Assembly (NCBI RefSeq): GCF_963664965.1 | Contig: NZ_OY761823.1 | Coordinates: 1,436,001-1,500,000, forward strand | DNA length: 64,000 nt | Source: an uncultured Pseudodesulfovibrio sp. | GTDB lineage: Bacteria; Desulfobacterota; Desulfovibrionia; Desulfovibrionales; Desulfovibrionaceae | Direction: 5' to 3' | Shown: piece by piece, positions 20,199 to 29,845 of the stretch | How the letters are laid out: each line of letters opens with the position of its first letter | Position numbering within the stretch: the first letter of the stretch is position 1 | Made by a program: the position numbers and the translations under genes | The notes under the pieces: generated by a model | Told to the model about the DNA's origin: nothing | What the model saw: the letters and a program-made list of their open reading frames with translations, nothing else | Database searches by the model: none

Positions 20199-22406
20199 GT
20201 GCTCAAGCAGAAAGATGAAATCATGACGGAAGAAACGCAGGCCGAGGTGAATCCCTCTCCTGCCGTGCCGGACGGACCTGCCGCCCCCGAGGGGGAGGAG
20301 CCTTTGTCCGCACCGCCTTCCGACTGCGCGGACGAAGAACCGACGGTCAAGCTGGGCACGTCCATAATCACCTGCCTGCAACGAATCGCGGATTCGTTCG
20401 GTATCCGCATTTCCGAGAAGGCCATGGAACTCGGCAATACCTCGAACCTGAATCACTACCTGCAAATGCAGGCGGATAACATGGGGTTGCAGGCTTCCCT
20501 CGGATTGAGTCCGAGGCGGTATCGCTCAAAGAATCTTCCCGCTCTGGTTCAATACGCGGATGGAAGTTTCGCCGTCATTGAAAAGCGGCATGGAAGTATG
20601 CTGGAGGTCTGGAACGGCGACACCGTGGCGGTGAAGAACAATCCCGCCGGACTGGAACAGTTCGGGGACTGGAGCTGTTCCTTTGCCTCGGTTTTTGAAA
20701 CGGACTCGGTCCCGTTCCTGAGCCTGACGTGGTTCACCGGACAGGTCGGGCGCATGTGGCCCATTTACTCTCAGGTGATACTGGCATCCATCCTGATCCA
20801 CTGCTTCACGTTGGTCATCCCGCTGCTCATGGGTATCTTCTATGACCGCATTCTGCCGAACCTTGCCGAAAGCTCCCTGCGGGTGCTCATAACGGGCGCG
20901 ATCCTTGTGCTCGGTTTCGATTACCTGCTGAAAAATATCCGCACCGTGCTGGTTGAAAAATCGGCATTGCAGATCGAGCGGGATGCAGAGCCGCAGCTTT
21001 TGCGGGAAATCTTTGATGTCGTTCACGCTGCCTTGCCGCCTTCGGCTGGGCATCTGACCCATGCGGTTCAGGAGTTCTCCCGGATCAAGACGCTTTTCAC
21101 CAGCCAGCTTATTCTAGGAACCATTGATTTTTCCTTCCTGTTCTTCTTCCTTTTCATCATCTATCTGAACAGCGGTCTTCTGGTTCTGGTCCCGGCGACC
21201 ATTTCCCTTCTGGTGTTGACGGTTTCTCTGGTCTACGGCCTGTTCATCGACCGCACCGTGTCCGCGCAAAGCCATCTTCAGTCACGCCGGACATCGTTCC
21301 TGAATGAGATTTTTCAGGGCATGGAATCCATCAAGGTGACCAATGCCGCACGGGTCTTCGTCTCCCGGTGGTCCAACGAGGTCGAGAAATCCGGCGAAAT
21401 GAGTTCCAAGTACAGGCTCGCCCAATCCCGCTGCACCATGACCACGGCGTTCCTCGGCCAGATGAATTCCGTGGGATTACTCGTGGTGGCCTTTTCCCTC
21501 ATCGGCAGCGGTTCCATGAGCAGTGGCGGTTTGCTGACCACTATGGTCCTGTCCGGGCGGTGCGTGGCAGTGTGTGCCAGCGTCGCCAACCTCGTCACTT
21601 CGTACCTGTTCGCCCGCCGTTCATACAAAGACCTCTATGATATTTTGCAGCTCGAAAAAGAGTCGAATGAATCGAAGCATTTGCAGATTCAGAACGTGCG
21701 CGGTGACCTCGATTTCGACAATGTGTCATTCCGGTATTACTCCGAAGCTCCGTATGTTCTTGAGAATATCTCGTTTTCCATCAAGGAGGGAGAAAGGGTA
21801 GGGATTATCGGTCCCATGGGAAGCGGCAAAACAACGCTCCTCAAGCTGCTGGCGGGACTGGCCCAGCCGTCGGAAGGCGTCCTTCGTCTTGACGATCACA
21901 ACATGGCCCATCTCAATGTGGAAAATGTCCGGGAACGTATGGGCGTTGTTTCCCAGTCCCCGGTGTTGTTTCACGGGACGCTGGAGTTCAACCTGCTCAT
22001 GGGCGCGCGCAATGTTTCGCAGGATGCGCTGGAACGCGCCCTTGTCATTTCCGGAATCGACACCTTTGTTTCCAAGCACCCGCTGGGGTTGAAGATGCCG
22101 ATTATCGAGGGCGGGAAAAATCTGTCTCGCGGACAGCGGCAATCCGTGGCCATTGCCCGTTCCCTGATCAGCGATCCTCCCATCCTGCTGCTGGATGAAC
22201 CGACCAGCAGCATGGATTCGACGCAGGAACGGATTTTCATCAACCGCATGAGCCGGGAGATGGAAGGCAAGACCATGCTCATTGTCACGCATAGACCGCA
22301 TATTTTGAAGATTGTGGACAGGATTCTCGTCATCGATCAGGGCAAGCTGGTGGCGGACGGTTCCAGAGATGCGGTGCTGGCCAAACTGGGACAGGGTCCG
22401 GCTTGA
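20199..22406 (+). CDS. Type I secretion ABC exporter with C39-like domain (SiiF/LapB-like)
   Basis: A 735-residue fused exporter. Residues 50-165 resemble a C39 peptidase domain, but the position of the catalytic cysteine is replaced (TSIITCLQ) and the histidine motif is lost. It is therefore a non-cleaving substrate-binding domain, as in HlyB-class exporters. Membrane helices lie between about 185 and 460. The nucleotide-binding domain has Walker A GPMGSGKT (538-545), signature LSRGQ (643-647), Walker B ILLLDEP (662-668) and switch His698. The start chosen is GTG 20199, with GAGGA 4 nt upstream; ATG 20223 is an alternative. It powers export of the giant adhesin through the HlyD- and TolC-like proteins. 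Confidence 0.9.
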   Translation: MLKQKDEIMTEETQAEVNPSPAVPDGPAAPEGEEPLSAPPSDCADEEPTVKLGTSIITCLQRIADSFGIRISEKAMELGNTSNLNHYLQMQADNMGLQASLGLSPRRYRSKNLPALVQYADGSFAVIEKRHGSMLEVWNGDTVAVKNNPAGLEQFGDWSCSFASVFETDSVPFLSLTWFTGQVGRMWPIYSQVILASILIHCFTLVIPLLMGIFYDRILPNLAESSLRVLITGAILVLGFDYLLKNIRTVLVEKSALQIERDAEPQLLREIFDVVHAALPPSAGHLTHAVQEFSRIKTLFTSQLILGTIDFSFLFFFLFIIYLNSGLLVLVPATISLLVLTVSLVYGLFIDRTVSAQSHLQSRRTSFLNEIFQGMESIKVTNAARVFVSRWSNEVEKSGEMSSKYRLAQSRCTMTTAFLGQMNSVGLLVVAFSLIGSGSMSSGGLLTTMVLSGRCVAVCASVANLVTSYLFARRSYKDLYDILQLEKESNESKHLQIQNVRGDLDFDNVSFRYYSEAPYVLENISFSIKEGERVGIIGPMGSGKTTLLKLLAGLAQPSEGVLRLDDHNMAHLNVENVRERMGVVSQSPVLFHGTLEFNLLMGARNVSQDALERALVISGIDTFVSKHPLGLKMPIIEGGKNLSRGQRQSVAIARSLISDPPILLLDEPTSSMDSTQERIFINRMSREMEGKTMLIVTHRPHILKIVDRILVIDQGKLVADGSRDAVLAKLGQGPA

Positions 22407-22416
22407 GGGAAATGTC

Positions 22417-23712
22417 GTGAAGCGTGATTCCTGGATATATCAATTTTTTTATGCGTTTGAGCAGAACATGGGGCACCTGATTGTCCTCATGGTCATAACC
22501 CTTTTCATGTTCGTTTTCGTGATCTGGGCTTACAACAGCAACATCGAGAAAACCGTTCGGGCGCAGGGGATAGTCGAGACCAATCTGACCGACAAAGTCG
22601 TGGGCCATTATGAAGGCGGCGTGGTGGAGAAGGTCTTTGTGCGCGAAGGGGATACCGTCGTTGCAGGGCAGGCGATCGTTTCCATCGCCAACACCACGAC
22701 CACCAAGGAGCGCAACAAGTCGGAAATCAAGCAGAAGCAGTGGCAGGCCAAGCTGGAAAGGTTGATGGCCGAAAGCACGGGGACTGTTGAAGAATTTGCC
22801 AAGAAAGCGCAGACGCCGGAAGAACTCAGCGAATTGCAGTTCGCACGGTATCGGGCAGAGGCCTTGCAGCAGCGTATCGTGATTCTGGAGACGCAGATAG
22901 CCCAGAGTCAGGCGGCTCTGGAGGCAAGCCAACAGCACATGGAGAACATGCTTGAAGAGGAGAAGGTCCTCAAGGAACAGTATGATCTGCTCGAACCCAT
23001 GGTGAAAAAAGGCGTTGGCTCCAGACAGCTTCTGCTGCAAAGAAAAACCGATCTCGCGAAGATTGCCACGAGCATCGATGAAATCTCCAACAAGAAGGAA
23101 GAATACGTTCTGGAAATCCGGGAGCTTGAACAGCGGATCAACCGGGAGCAACTGGATTTCAATCGTGATGTGCGGGAAGAAATCAGCACCACCTCTTCCG
23201 AGCTTCGGGCTGTGATCGAGGAACTGAACGCCGCCAACGAGCAGATCGTGCGGAGCGTGGTTCGTTCGCCCATTGACGGTACCATATACAAGTTGAGCGC
23301 CAATACGGTCGGCGGCATTGTCCGGTCCGGCGAGGCCCTTGCCGAAATCGTCCCCAATGATGCGGTTATCCGCATCGAGGGAAAGGTGCAGCCCAGCGAC
23401 AGGACAAAGATATGGAACGGCATGACGGCGAAAATCCGTCCGTCCTCCTATGAATTTTCTCGCAAAACCATGTTGCGGGCCGAGATTATCAATATCTCGG
23501 CAAAAACCTATTTTGATGACCTCACGCGCACTTGGTATTACCGGGTGATCCTCAAAACAGCCAAGGAAGATGCCGATAAAACAAAGGATTTTCTTCCGGG
23601 CATGATTGTGGAAGTCAATATCCTTTCGGGTGAGGAAAGCGTGTTGGAGTATTTGCTGTCCCCGATTCTGCGCGGTGTGCGCGGCGCTCTTTCGGAGCAT
23701 AACACCAGATGA
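22417..23712 (+). CDS. HlyD-family periplasmic adaptor of type I secretion system (SiiD/LapC-like)
   Basis: A 431-residue membrane-fusion protein: one N-terminal membrane helix (about 17-40), a biotinyl-lipoyl half-motif (VVGHYEGGVVEKVFVREGD), a long coiled-coil hairpin (about 90-290), the returning lipoyl half (VVRSPIDGTIYKL) and a C-terminal beta barrel. The start GTG 22417 has a GAGGGA box 6 nt upstream, which overlaps the stop of the ABC gene; the frame is open further upstream but those codons lie inside the ABC gene and lack a signal. The length is very near that of Salmonella SiiD. It links the ABC exporter to the TolC-like channel. Confidence 0.9.
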   Translation: MKRDSWIYQFFYAFEQNMGHLIVLMVITLFMFVFVIWAYNSNIEKTVRAQGIVETNLTDKVVGHYEGGVVEKVFVREGDTVVAGQAIVSIANTTTTKERNKSEIKQKQWQAKLERLMAESTGTVEEFAKKAQTPEELSELQFARYRAEALQQRIVILETQIAQSQAALEASQQHMENMLEEEKVLKEQYDLLEPMVKKGVGSRQLLLQRKTDLAKIATSIDEISNKKEEYVLEIRELEQRINREQLDFNRDVREEISTTSSELRAVIEELNAANEQIVRSVVRSPIDGTIYKLSANTVGGIVRSGEALAEIVPNDAVIRIEGKVQPSDRTKIWNGMTAKIRPSSYEFSRKTMLRAEIINISAKTYFDDLTRTWYYRVILKTAKEDADKTKDFLPGMIVEVNILSGEESVLEYLLSPILRGVRGALSEHNTR

Positions 23713-23738
23713 GGACCAAGGTCTGAAGGAAGTCTGAG

Positions 23739-25742
23739 ATGAAAGTGATAAAAGGGAGTCCTTCCTGGATAACCACCCTTGTCCTGAGCTGCTTTTTCCT
23801 CGTGCTGGGTGTGGGTGCCTGGTATTCGGCCAAGCTGTTTTTACAGGAAAAGGAAGCGCATCATGTGGAGGAACTGGAGCAGTATCAGGCCAAGGTGTTG
23901 AATGCCCAGTCCGAGGTCCTTTCCGGGCAGCTGGTGACTCCTGTGCTGCGTGCCCGGGAATTGGCCAAGTCGCGTATTTTCCGCCGTTCCATCGCCAATT
24001 TCGCCAGCATGAAGGACAAGAAGAAAATCCTGGCTCAGGAAGATTTTGAAAACTTCATTGATGTCGCAGGATTTCGGGCCGGTCATCTTTTCAGTACGGG
24101 CGGCAGCCTGCGGGCCACGACCATGGACAAGCTCGATTCGACCGAGAGTGAATACTACGCTCCGGTGCGAAGTGTCGCCGAGACGCGCCAGCCATATTTT
24201 TCTCCCTTGTATCTGTATAAGGGGGAGCTTGTTTCGGATCTGTTCATTCCGGTCTACCCCGCGCATGTGTTGTCCGATTCAGCCGATCCCGAATATGTTC
24301 TCGCCCTTGTCGTTCCCGTGCATGCCTTGCTGAGAAGTTTCCTGACGTCGATCCGCAACCTTGATTACCAGACCACGGTCCGGCTAGTGCAGCAGGATGA
24401 GGGAGGCCGATTTCAGGAAATCGTTGTGGCGTATCCCGACCTGATCAAGGTCATTCCGGTCAAGGCGTCGCTCAAGGGCGTCAAGCAGGTTGAGTTTGGC
24501 CGGAGAGCGGATCTGAACGGTTTGGGTTCAGTCTATTCTTCGGTGGTCTATCTGCCGGCTGTCCGCTGGTGGATCGCTGCGGAAACGGATGAGGACGTGC
24601 TCATCGCTCCGGTGCGTGAATGGCAGGACATGGTGATGGTCCTGCTGGCTTTCGGCGGGATATTGGCTGCATTCATTACGACGGCCGTGGTGTTGTTCTT
24701 CAGCCGTTATCGCCATTGCCGGATAGAGCGTTCCCTTGCTCAGGAACTGGAGCCGATGCGGGAAGTTCTCGCCGTCGGCACGAGTATCAGCAGCGCCCTT
24801 CCCACTCCGCTCTTTCTGCTCAACGCGCAGGATGAAACAATCATGTTCGCCAACGAAGCGTTCGCAAGCATGTGCGGCAAGCCCATGTCCGTGATCCTCG
24901 GGCTTTCCATTTCTGAGCTGTTCCTTCCCGTGGAAACGGAATCCCTGCACCATGGGCAGCAGATGCTCGCCATGTCCGGCGGGAAATCCTATTCACAGGA
25001 GATGGAACTTTTTCGTGGTCCCTCACCTCTGCTGTATGAAGTCCAGAGTCTGCAATGTGATTCTGGCGACGAGTCTTCTCCCAATATCCTGTTCGTGTTC
25101 CGCGAGATCACGGAAGAGCGGGCAGGCCACATTCAGGATGTCGAGAACCGCCAGCAGATCATTGACGCTCTTGTCAGGGCGGTGGAACGAGTCCCGTTCC
25201 TTGACGGGCATACTGCGCTTCTGCGCCAGCTTTCCGTGGAAATAGCCGAGACATTGCTGCTCAGCGATGCGGATTGTTCCACAGTGGAAGCTGCCGCCAT
25301 TCTTTCTCAGGTCGGCAAGACGTTTATTCCCAAGGAAATCATGCAGAAGGAAGGCAAACTGACGCCCGAAGAGATTCAGGAAACCCGTCGCTATGTCGAG
25401 CATACGTGCCGCATCATTGAAGGCATTGAGTTTCACCTGCCCATCGTCGAAACCATTTGGCAGATGCAGGAAACGCTTGATGGTTCCGGCTACCCCCATG
25501 GATTGAAGGGGGACGATGTCTCCATGCTTGCCCGCATTCTCGGAGTGGCCAACACGTTCAGTGCCCTTGTGAAGAAGCGCTCCTACCGAAAGGCAAAAAC
25601 AGCGAAACAGGCTGTCGAGATTCTACAGCAGTCGACAGGGCGCTATGATGCGACGGTCATCCGGGCCCTTGAGGCGGTGGTGGAATCCACCCATGGTCAA
25701 GCCATCATGCGTGAGAACGATATCGATATTGATGCCGAATAA
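23739..25742 (+). CDS. Membrane sensor: Cache-like domain, PAS, degenerate HD-GYP
   Basis: A 667-residue protein closing the secretion operon. Two membrane helices (about 10-32 and 295-320) bracket a periplasmic Cache-like region, followed by a PAS domain (about 355-465) and a C-terminal HD-GYP-related domain (about 480-645). The GYP-side motif LDGSGYP is kept, but metal ligands are gone. The HD pair reads Ser523-Gln524 (ILSQVGK), the next His is Tyr552, and the HH pair before E is Met576-Gln577. It is probably not a c-di-GMP phosphodiesterase but may bind the nucleotide or a partner. By position it is a likely post-translational or surface-retention control for the adhesin, a role LapD fills elsewhere. 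Role inferred. Confidence 0.8.
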   Translation: MKVIKGSPSWITTLVLSCFFLVLGVGAWYSAKLFLQEKEAHHVEELEQYQAKVLNAQSEVLSGQLVTPVLRARELAKSRIFRRSIANFASMKDKKKILAQEDFENFIDVAGFRAGHLFSTGGSLRATTMDKLDSTESEYYAPVRSVAETRQPYFSPLYLYKGELVSDLFIPVYPAHVLSDSADPEYVLALVVPVHALLRSFLTSIRNLDYQTTVRLVQQDEGGRFQEIVVAYPDLIKVIPVKASLKGVKQVEFGRRADLNGLGSVYSSVVYLPAVRWWIAAETDEDVLIAPVREWQDMVMVLLAFGGILAAFITTAVVLFFSRYRHCRIERSLAQELEPMREVLAVGTSISSALPTPLFLLNAQDETIMFANEAFASMCGKPMSVILGLSISELFLPVETESLHHGQQMLAMSGGKSYSQEMELFRGPSPLLYEVQSLQCDSGDESSPNILFVFREITEERAGHIQDVENRQQIIDALVRAVERVPFLDGHTALLRQLSVEIAETLLLSDADCSTVEAAAILSQVGKTFIPKEIMQKEGKLTPEEIQETRRYVEHTCRIIEGIEFHLPIVETIWQMQETLDGSGYPHGLKGDDVSMLARILGVANTFSALVKKRSYRKAKTAKQAVEILQQSTGRYDATVIRALEAVVESTHGQAIMRENDIDIDAE

Positions 25743-25751
25743 ATGGGTGCT

Positions 25752-25774
25752 GTTTCAAGGCGGTTTTTTGAAAC
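25752..25774 (+). other. Weak hairpin after secretion operon
   Basis: GTTTCAA and TTGAAAC form a 7-bp inverted repeat around a 9-nt loop, 10 nt after the stop of the last operon gene. There is no following U-run, so termination here is only possible, not shown. Confidence 0.25.
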
Positions 25775-25933
25775 TCCGCAATTGAATCATCGGGATTTGT
25801 CTCAATTTCGGCATGGTGCGTTGTCTCCGTTGTGAAAATCATGCAAGGTAACGCGATAAAAGCATGTTTCGTCATTGCTTTGGCTTTTTGCCGTTGAGAA
25901 CATCTTCCTGCCAATGAACTGGAGAAATAAAAA

Positions 25934-27283
25934 ATGGGCACTCAGAATTGCAAACAACTCCCTCTTCATTATCTGCTCAACTCCTTTAATTCGTTTTTTA
26001 AGATGGAGGCGGCTGGTGGCATCGCGTTGATGGTCTGCACTGTTGCGGCCTTGGTCTGGGCCAATTCTCCCTGGGCCGCATCATATCATTCCCTGTGGCA
26101 GACGAAATTGACGGTCGGCATCGGGGACTGGATACTGTCCAAACCCGCGCTCCTGTGGATCAACGACGGTCTGATGGCTATTTTCTTTTTCGTGGTCGGC
26201 CTTGAGATCAAGCGGGAAATATTGGTGGGCGGTTTGTCTTCGCCGAGCCAGACCATCATGCCCGTGGCCGCCGCAGTAGGGGGCATGACCATCCCGGCGA
26301 TCTGCTTCTTTGCCTTTAACGCCGGGACCGATTCCGTCGGCGGCTGGGGTATCCCCATGGCCACGGATATCGCTTTTGCCCTTGGCATCATGTCCCTGCT
26401 CGGGAGCCGGGTGCCTGTGGGGCTCAAGATTTTTCTCACCGCCGTAGCGATCGTGGATGATATCGGAGCCATCCTCGTTATCGCCATATTCTACACGACC
26501 TCGCTGGACCTGCCCGCTCTCGGGATAGGGGTTTTCGTACTCGGACTAATGGCTCTGCTCAATTTCCGTTGGGGAATACGCCATTCGATTCCCTATCTGG
26601 TCCTTGGTGTTATCGTCTGGTTTGCGTTTCTCAAGTCCGGCATTCACGCCACTATCGCGGGCGTCTTGGCGGCCATGACCATTCCGGCCAGCACCCGTAT
26701 GGACTGCACCGGTTTTGTGGAAAAATTACGCGGCGCGGCTGAAACCTTTGAGCTGGCCATCACCCCTGGTAAATCCGTGCTCACCAACAAGGCGCAGCAG
26801 ATTGTGTTGCATTCCATTGAGCACGCCTATGACGATGCCACGACGCCGCTTCAGAATATCGAACACGCCCTGCATCCATGGGTGGCGTTCTGCATCATGC
26901 CGATCTTTGCGTTGGCCAATGCGGGCGTGGCGCTGGAGGCCGACGTGTTTCAGGAGCTGGTTACTCCCGTGGCTGTGGGTATTTTTGTCGGTTTGGTTAT
27001 TGGTAAACAGATCGGCGTCACCGGAGCCTGCTGGCTGGTGAACAAACTCGGTCTGGCCTCCTTTCCGGACAAGACGACAATGATGCACCTGTGGGGCGCA
27101 AGCTGTCTGTCCGGTGTCGGGTTCACCATGTCCATTTTCATCGCCAACCTTGCTTTCGAGGATGCGGCCAGACTGGTGGAACTTTCCAAGATCGCAATCC
27201 TTTTTGCCTCACTGGTTGCCGGAATATCGGGATATGTCGTTTTGAAGTATTTCGCTCCGGATGCTTCGGAGGCCGACAGTTAG
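25934..27283 (+). CDS. nhaA: Na+/H+ antiporter NhaA
   Basis: A 449-residue inner-membrane antiporter exchanging sodium for protons to control internal pH and sodium. Family landmarks are clear: GLEIKREILVGGLSS, MATDIAFALGIMSLLG, and the paired aspartates of the ion-binding site in AIVDDIGAILVIAIFYT. The C-terminal half shows SGVGFTMSIFIANLAF, typical of the last helices. GGAG lies 11 nt upstream of ATG. It is a single-gene unit: 190 bp of intergenic DNA separates it from the secretion operon and a strong terminator follows. It is somewhat longer than E. coli NhaA (388), with an extra loop around residues 255-300, which is common in this group. Confidence 0.95.
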   Translation: MGTQNCKQLPLHYLLNSFNSFFKMEAAGGIALMVCTVAALVWANSPWAASYHSLWQTKLTVGIGDWILSKPALLWINDGLMAIFFFVVGLEIKREILVGGLSSPSQTIMPVAAAVGGMTIPAICFFAFNAGTDSVGGWGIPMATDIAFALGIMSLLGSRVPVGLKIFLTAVAIVDDIGAILVIAIFYTTSLDLPALGIGVFVLGLMALLNFRWGIRHSIPYLVLGVIVWFAFLKSGIHATIAGVLAAMTIPASTRMDCTGFVEKLRGAAETFELAITPGKSVLTNKAQQIVLHSIEHAYDDATTPLQNIEHALHPWVAFCIMPIFALANAGVALEADVFQELVTPVAVGIFVGLVIGKQIGVTGACWLVNKLGLASFPDKTTMMHLWGASCLSGVGFTMSIFIANLAFEDAARLVELSKIAILFASLVAGISGYVVLKYFAPDASEADS

Positions 27284-27381
27284 GGGGGGCGTTGGTACAA
27301 GCCTGTGAGCCGTTTCCCAAGGAAATCCCGAATGATCGGTTCGGTCTGTCTGGCGTCATGGAGAATTGCTGCAACTCAATA

Positions 27382-27418
27382 AAAGAAGCCCCGAAGAGTA
27401 TCTCTCCGGGGCTTCTTT
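27382..27418. terminator. Intrinsic terminator between nhaA and MCP gene
   Basis: A 12-bp perfect stem, AAAGAAGCCCCG with CGGGGCTTCTTT, closes a 13-nt loop and is followed by a T-rich run on the plus strand. A-rich bases on the other side allow it to serve the convergent minus-strand chemoreceptor gene too. Confidence 0.9.
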
Positions 27419-27435
27419 CTGTTTTTTCTTTGGGG

Positions 27436-29691
27436 CTAATAGATTCCCCGTTTGTTGAAAAATGATGAGTATTTTTGGTCAATGCCCTTGATGTGTCCAA
27501 CAAGCCAGTCCTTGAGAAAGTTCATGACTTCCATGGTTACCGCGGCTTTGCCGGAGAGGAGCTTTTGTTCGAATTCCACAACCGTGTCCACGAACTTTTT
27601 ATGTGCTGCGATGTGGTTGAGCATGCCGGAATAGTTGTGTTCCTCGAACAGGGCTTCTTCTGTGGAGAAGTGGAATACCGTGTATTCCTTAAGTTCTTCA
27701 AGGATCGGGGCCACGGCGGCGTTCCCCCTGCCTGAGCGCATGGCTTCATGCAGGGCGTTGATGAGGTTGAGCAGGCGCAGGTGCTGCTCATCGATCTCGC
27801 GGATGTTCACGGACAAATCGTCTGACCACTGCATGACGCCCTTGGGGTTGTCTGCCTTCAGGCCGGACCTGTCGGATTTCTTCTGCTTGGGTGTCGATGT
27901 GTCGGGCTGTTTCGGGCTTGATGCGGGTGTGGACACCGTGACAGGGGGAGACACATCCTTTGTCGCAACTGTTGTCAATTTGCCCGAGTCGCCCGTCATG
28001 TCCCGGATGACGCGGTCGAGATCGCCGGTCATGGCGGCCATGGCTTCAAGCGCTTGTGCTGCCTCGGTCATTCCCTGCGCTGTCTCGGCTGCGATCTGGG
28101 TGACATCGGTGATAGCCTGATTGATTTCCTCGCTGGCGGCAGACTGCTCCTCGGAAGCGGTGGCAATGGATTCCACCTGACCTGCGGTTTCGCCGACAAT
28201 ATCCACGATTTCGGCCATGAATCGGCCTGATTCCTCGGCTGACTCGTTGGACTTGATGATGTCTTTCACGGATTTTTCCACTGCGGCGATGTTGGATCTG
28301 GCCTGACTCTGGATGGTCGAGACGGCGTCTCCCACTTCCTTTGTGGCCTGCATGGTCTTTTCCGCGAGCTTGCGAACCTCGTCGGCGACCACGGCAAATC
28401 CGCGTCCAGCCTCGCCTGCGCGGGCGGCTTCGATGGCGGCGTTGAGTGCCAGCAGATTGGTTTGGTCAGCAATGTCCGTGACCACGTTCATGATCTGGCC
28501 GATGCCTTCAGCCTGACTGCCCAGTTCTCCCATGCTTTCGTTGAGTTCGAGAATTTGGTCCTTGATGGCGTCAATTGACGTGACAGCCTGTCGCACGCCT
28601 TCAGCGCCTACCTGGGCATTCTCCCGTGCCCGGGAAGCTGATTCCGCCGCATTGGAAGCGTTGTGGGCCACTTCGAGCACGGTGGCGTTCATTTCCTCCA
28701 TGGCGGTCGCGGTTTCGGTCATGCGATCCCGCTGAACATCCGTGCCTTGATTGACTTCGTCCACCCGTGAAGCCAGTTGGGTGACCGAAGCGGCAACTCC
28801 CTGCGAAATACCGGCAGCCTGTTCGGCAGCGCGGCTCATGGTGGAGAGCAAATCCTTGACCTGTTCCTGCTGGGAGTGGGCTTCAGCCATGGCCGAGCGG
28901 GCTGCATCAGCACTTTCTTCAGCCTGCTTGCCCTTGATCTCGGCCTCTTCCATATTTTCTTTGAGATTCTCCACCATGGTGACGGTGGCGTTTTTCAGGG
29001 CGAGCAGTTCTTCCGTGTAGCTGCCTTCGATCTTCGCGTTCAGGTCTCCGTTTGCGATTTTGCTGGCAAAGTGTTGCAGGTTGGCAAGCGGAGTGGTCAG
29101 CTTGGTGGTCAGGTTGTAGAGAACGATCAGAACGATCAGGATCCCGAAGACGACGCAGACGAGTTGCGAAATGATGAGTGTGGTGACCCGGCCTTCGGAT
29201 TCGGACTGCATCATGACCACGGCGGCGTTCATTGCCTTGAGTACCTGAACACTTTCGGTGACGATCCTCTGCGTATCGGTGTTTTCTGAATCAAGGCTGC
29301 TCTGGATGTTGCCTTTGTATTGAGTCCACAGCCTGTTGACTTTTGCAAGCTGTGCCCGAATTGCTTCGCTTGCAGCCGGAAGCTGTGCTTTGGGGCCTGC
29401 CGGATTGAGTGTGAGAGGGGCTGCACCGGAATTGGTCAATGCCTTGAGCGTTGTTTCAAATACCTCGATGGTTGTTGCGATCTGCTTTTTCAGTGACTCG
29501 CTGGAATTTTCAGCATAGGCGAGTGTCTCTTTGGCCAGTTTTTGGCTGAGCATGCGCTGGCGACCCGCGAGGTTGATGACGAGGCTGTCATCCTGCTGGC
29601 TTGATGTAACAGTCCACGTTGCGGCGAACATGCCGACAACGATAAGAAAAATCAGTGCGACTGATCCGGTAAGGCGAAATTTTATGTTCAC
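27436..29691 (-). CDS. Methyl-accepting chemotaxis protein with C-terminal hemerythrin domain
   Basis: A 751-residue chemoreceptor. An N-terminal helix and a PilJ-like sensor ([20 protein letters not shown]) lead to a second helix (about 160-185), a HAMP, the MCP signalling hairpin (tip with [18 protein letters not shown]) and, from about 620, a hemerythrin domain. The di-iron ligands are complete: IDEQH, HFSTEE, EEHNY, AAHKKF and HIKGID. Hemerythrin binds O2 at a di-iron site, and the fusion recalls DcrH of Desulfovibrio vulgaris, an oxygen/redox transducer. Start is GTG with GGAG 8 nt upstream. No CheR-tethering pentapeptide at the C-terminus, unlike the three neighbouring receptors. Confidence 0.93.
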   Translation of the reverse strand: MNIKFRLTGSVALIFLIVVGMFAATWTVTSSQQDDSLVINLAGRQRMLSQKLAKETLAYAENSSESLKKQIATTIEVFETTLKALTNSGAAPLTLNPAGPKAQLPAASEAIRAQLAKVNRLWTQYKGNIQSSLDSENTDTQRIVTESVQVLKAMNAAVVMMQSESEGRVTTLIISQLVCVVFGILIVLIVLYNLTTKLTTPLANLQHFASKIANGDLNAKIEGSYTEELLALKNATVTMVENLKENMEEAEIKGKQAEESADAARSAMAEAHSQQEQVKDLLSTMSRAAEQAAGISQGVAASVTQLASRVDEVNQGTDVQRDRMTETATAMEEMNATVLEVAHNASNAAESASRARENAQVGAEGVRQAVTSIDAIKDQILELNESMGELGSQAEGIGQIMNVVTDIADQTNLLALNAAIEAARAGEAGRGFAVVADEVRKLAEKTMQATKEVGDAVSTIQSQARSNIAAVEKSVKDIIKSNESAEESGRFMAEIVDIVGETAGQVESIATASEEQSAASEEINQAITDVTQIAAETAQGMTEAAQALEAMAAMTGDLDRVIRDMTGDSGKLTTVATKDVSPPVTVSTPASSPKQPDTSTPKQKKSDRSGLKADNPKGVMQWSDDLSVNIREIDEQHLRLLNLINALHEAMRSGRGNAAVAPILEELKEYTVFHFSTEEALFEEHNYSGMLNHIAAHKKFVDTVVEFEQKLLSGKAAVTMEVMNFLKDWLVGHIKGIDQKYSSFFNKRGIY

Positions 29692-29812
29692 GTAAAGGCT
29701 CCGATAATGATGAGGGGGATCCTGAATTTTCAGGCAACTACCTTGGCTTAGGTCTATAATATTATTGAATGTAACGAAAAGGCAAGGGTAATTATTATTG
29801 CTTCATGCGAAC

Positions 29813-29832
29813 GGCCGCCTGTATGGGCGGCC
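29813..29832 (-). terminator. GC-rich hairpin downstream of MCP gene
   Basis: GGCCGCC and GGCGGCC pair across a 6-nt loop, 14 nt beyond the stop of the chemoreceptor at 29846. The minus strand has no proper U-run after it, so efficiency is uncertain. Confidence 0.5.
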
Positions 29833-29845
29833 TTTCGGTTGGTTG

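Noticed and set aside
22312..22416. N-terminal extension of the HlyD-like protein by 35 residues.
   Set aside because: These codons lie within the ABC gene in another frame, lack a start signal, and read Trp/Arg-rich. GTG 22417 has a proper ribosome-binding site.
25743..25933. Sodium or lithium riboswitch upstream of nhaA.
   Set aside because: The 190-bp leader shows no multi-stem structure that I can match to the known nhaA-linked motifs; a covariance-model search would be needed.
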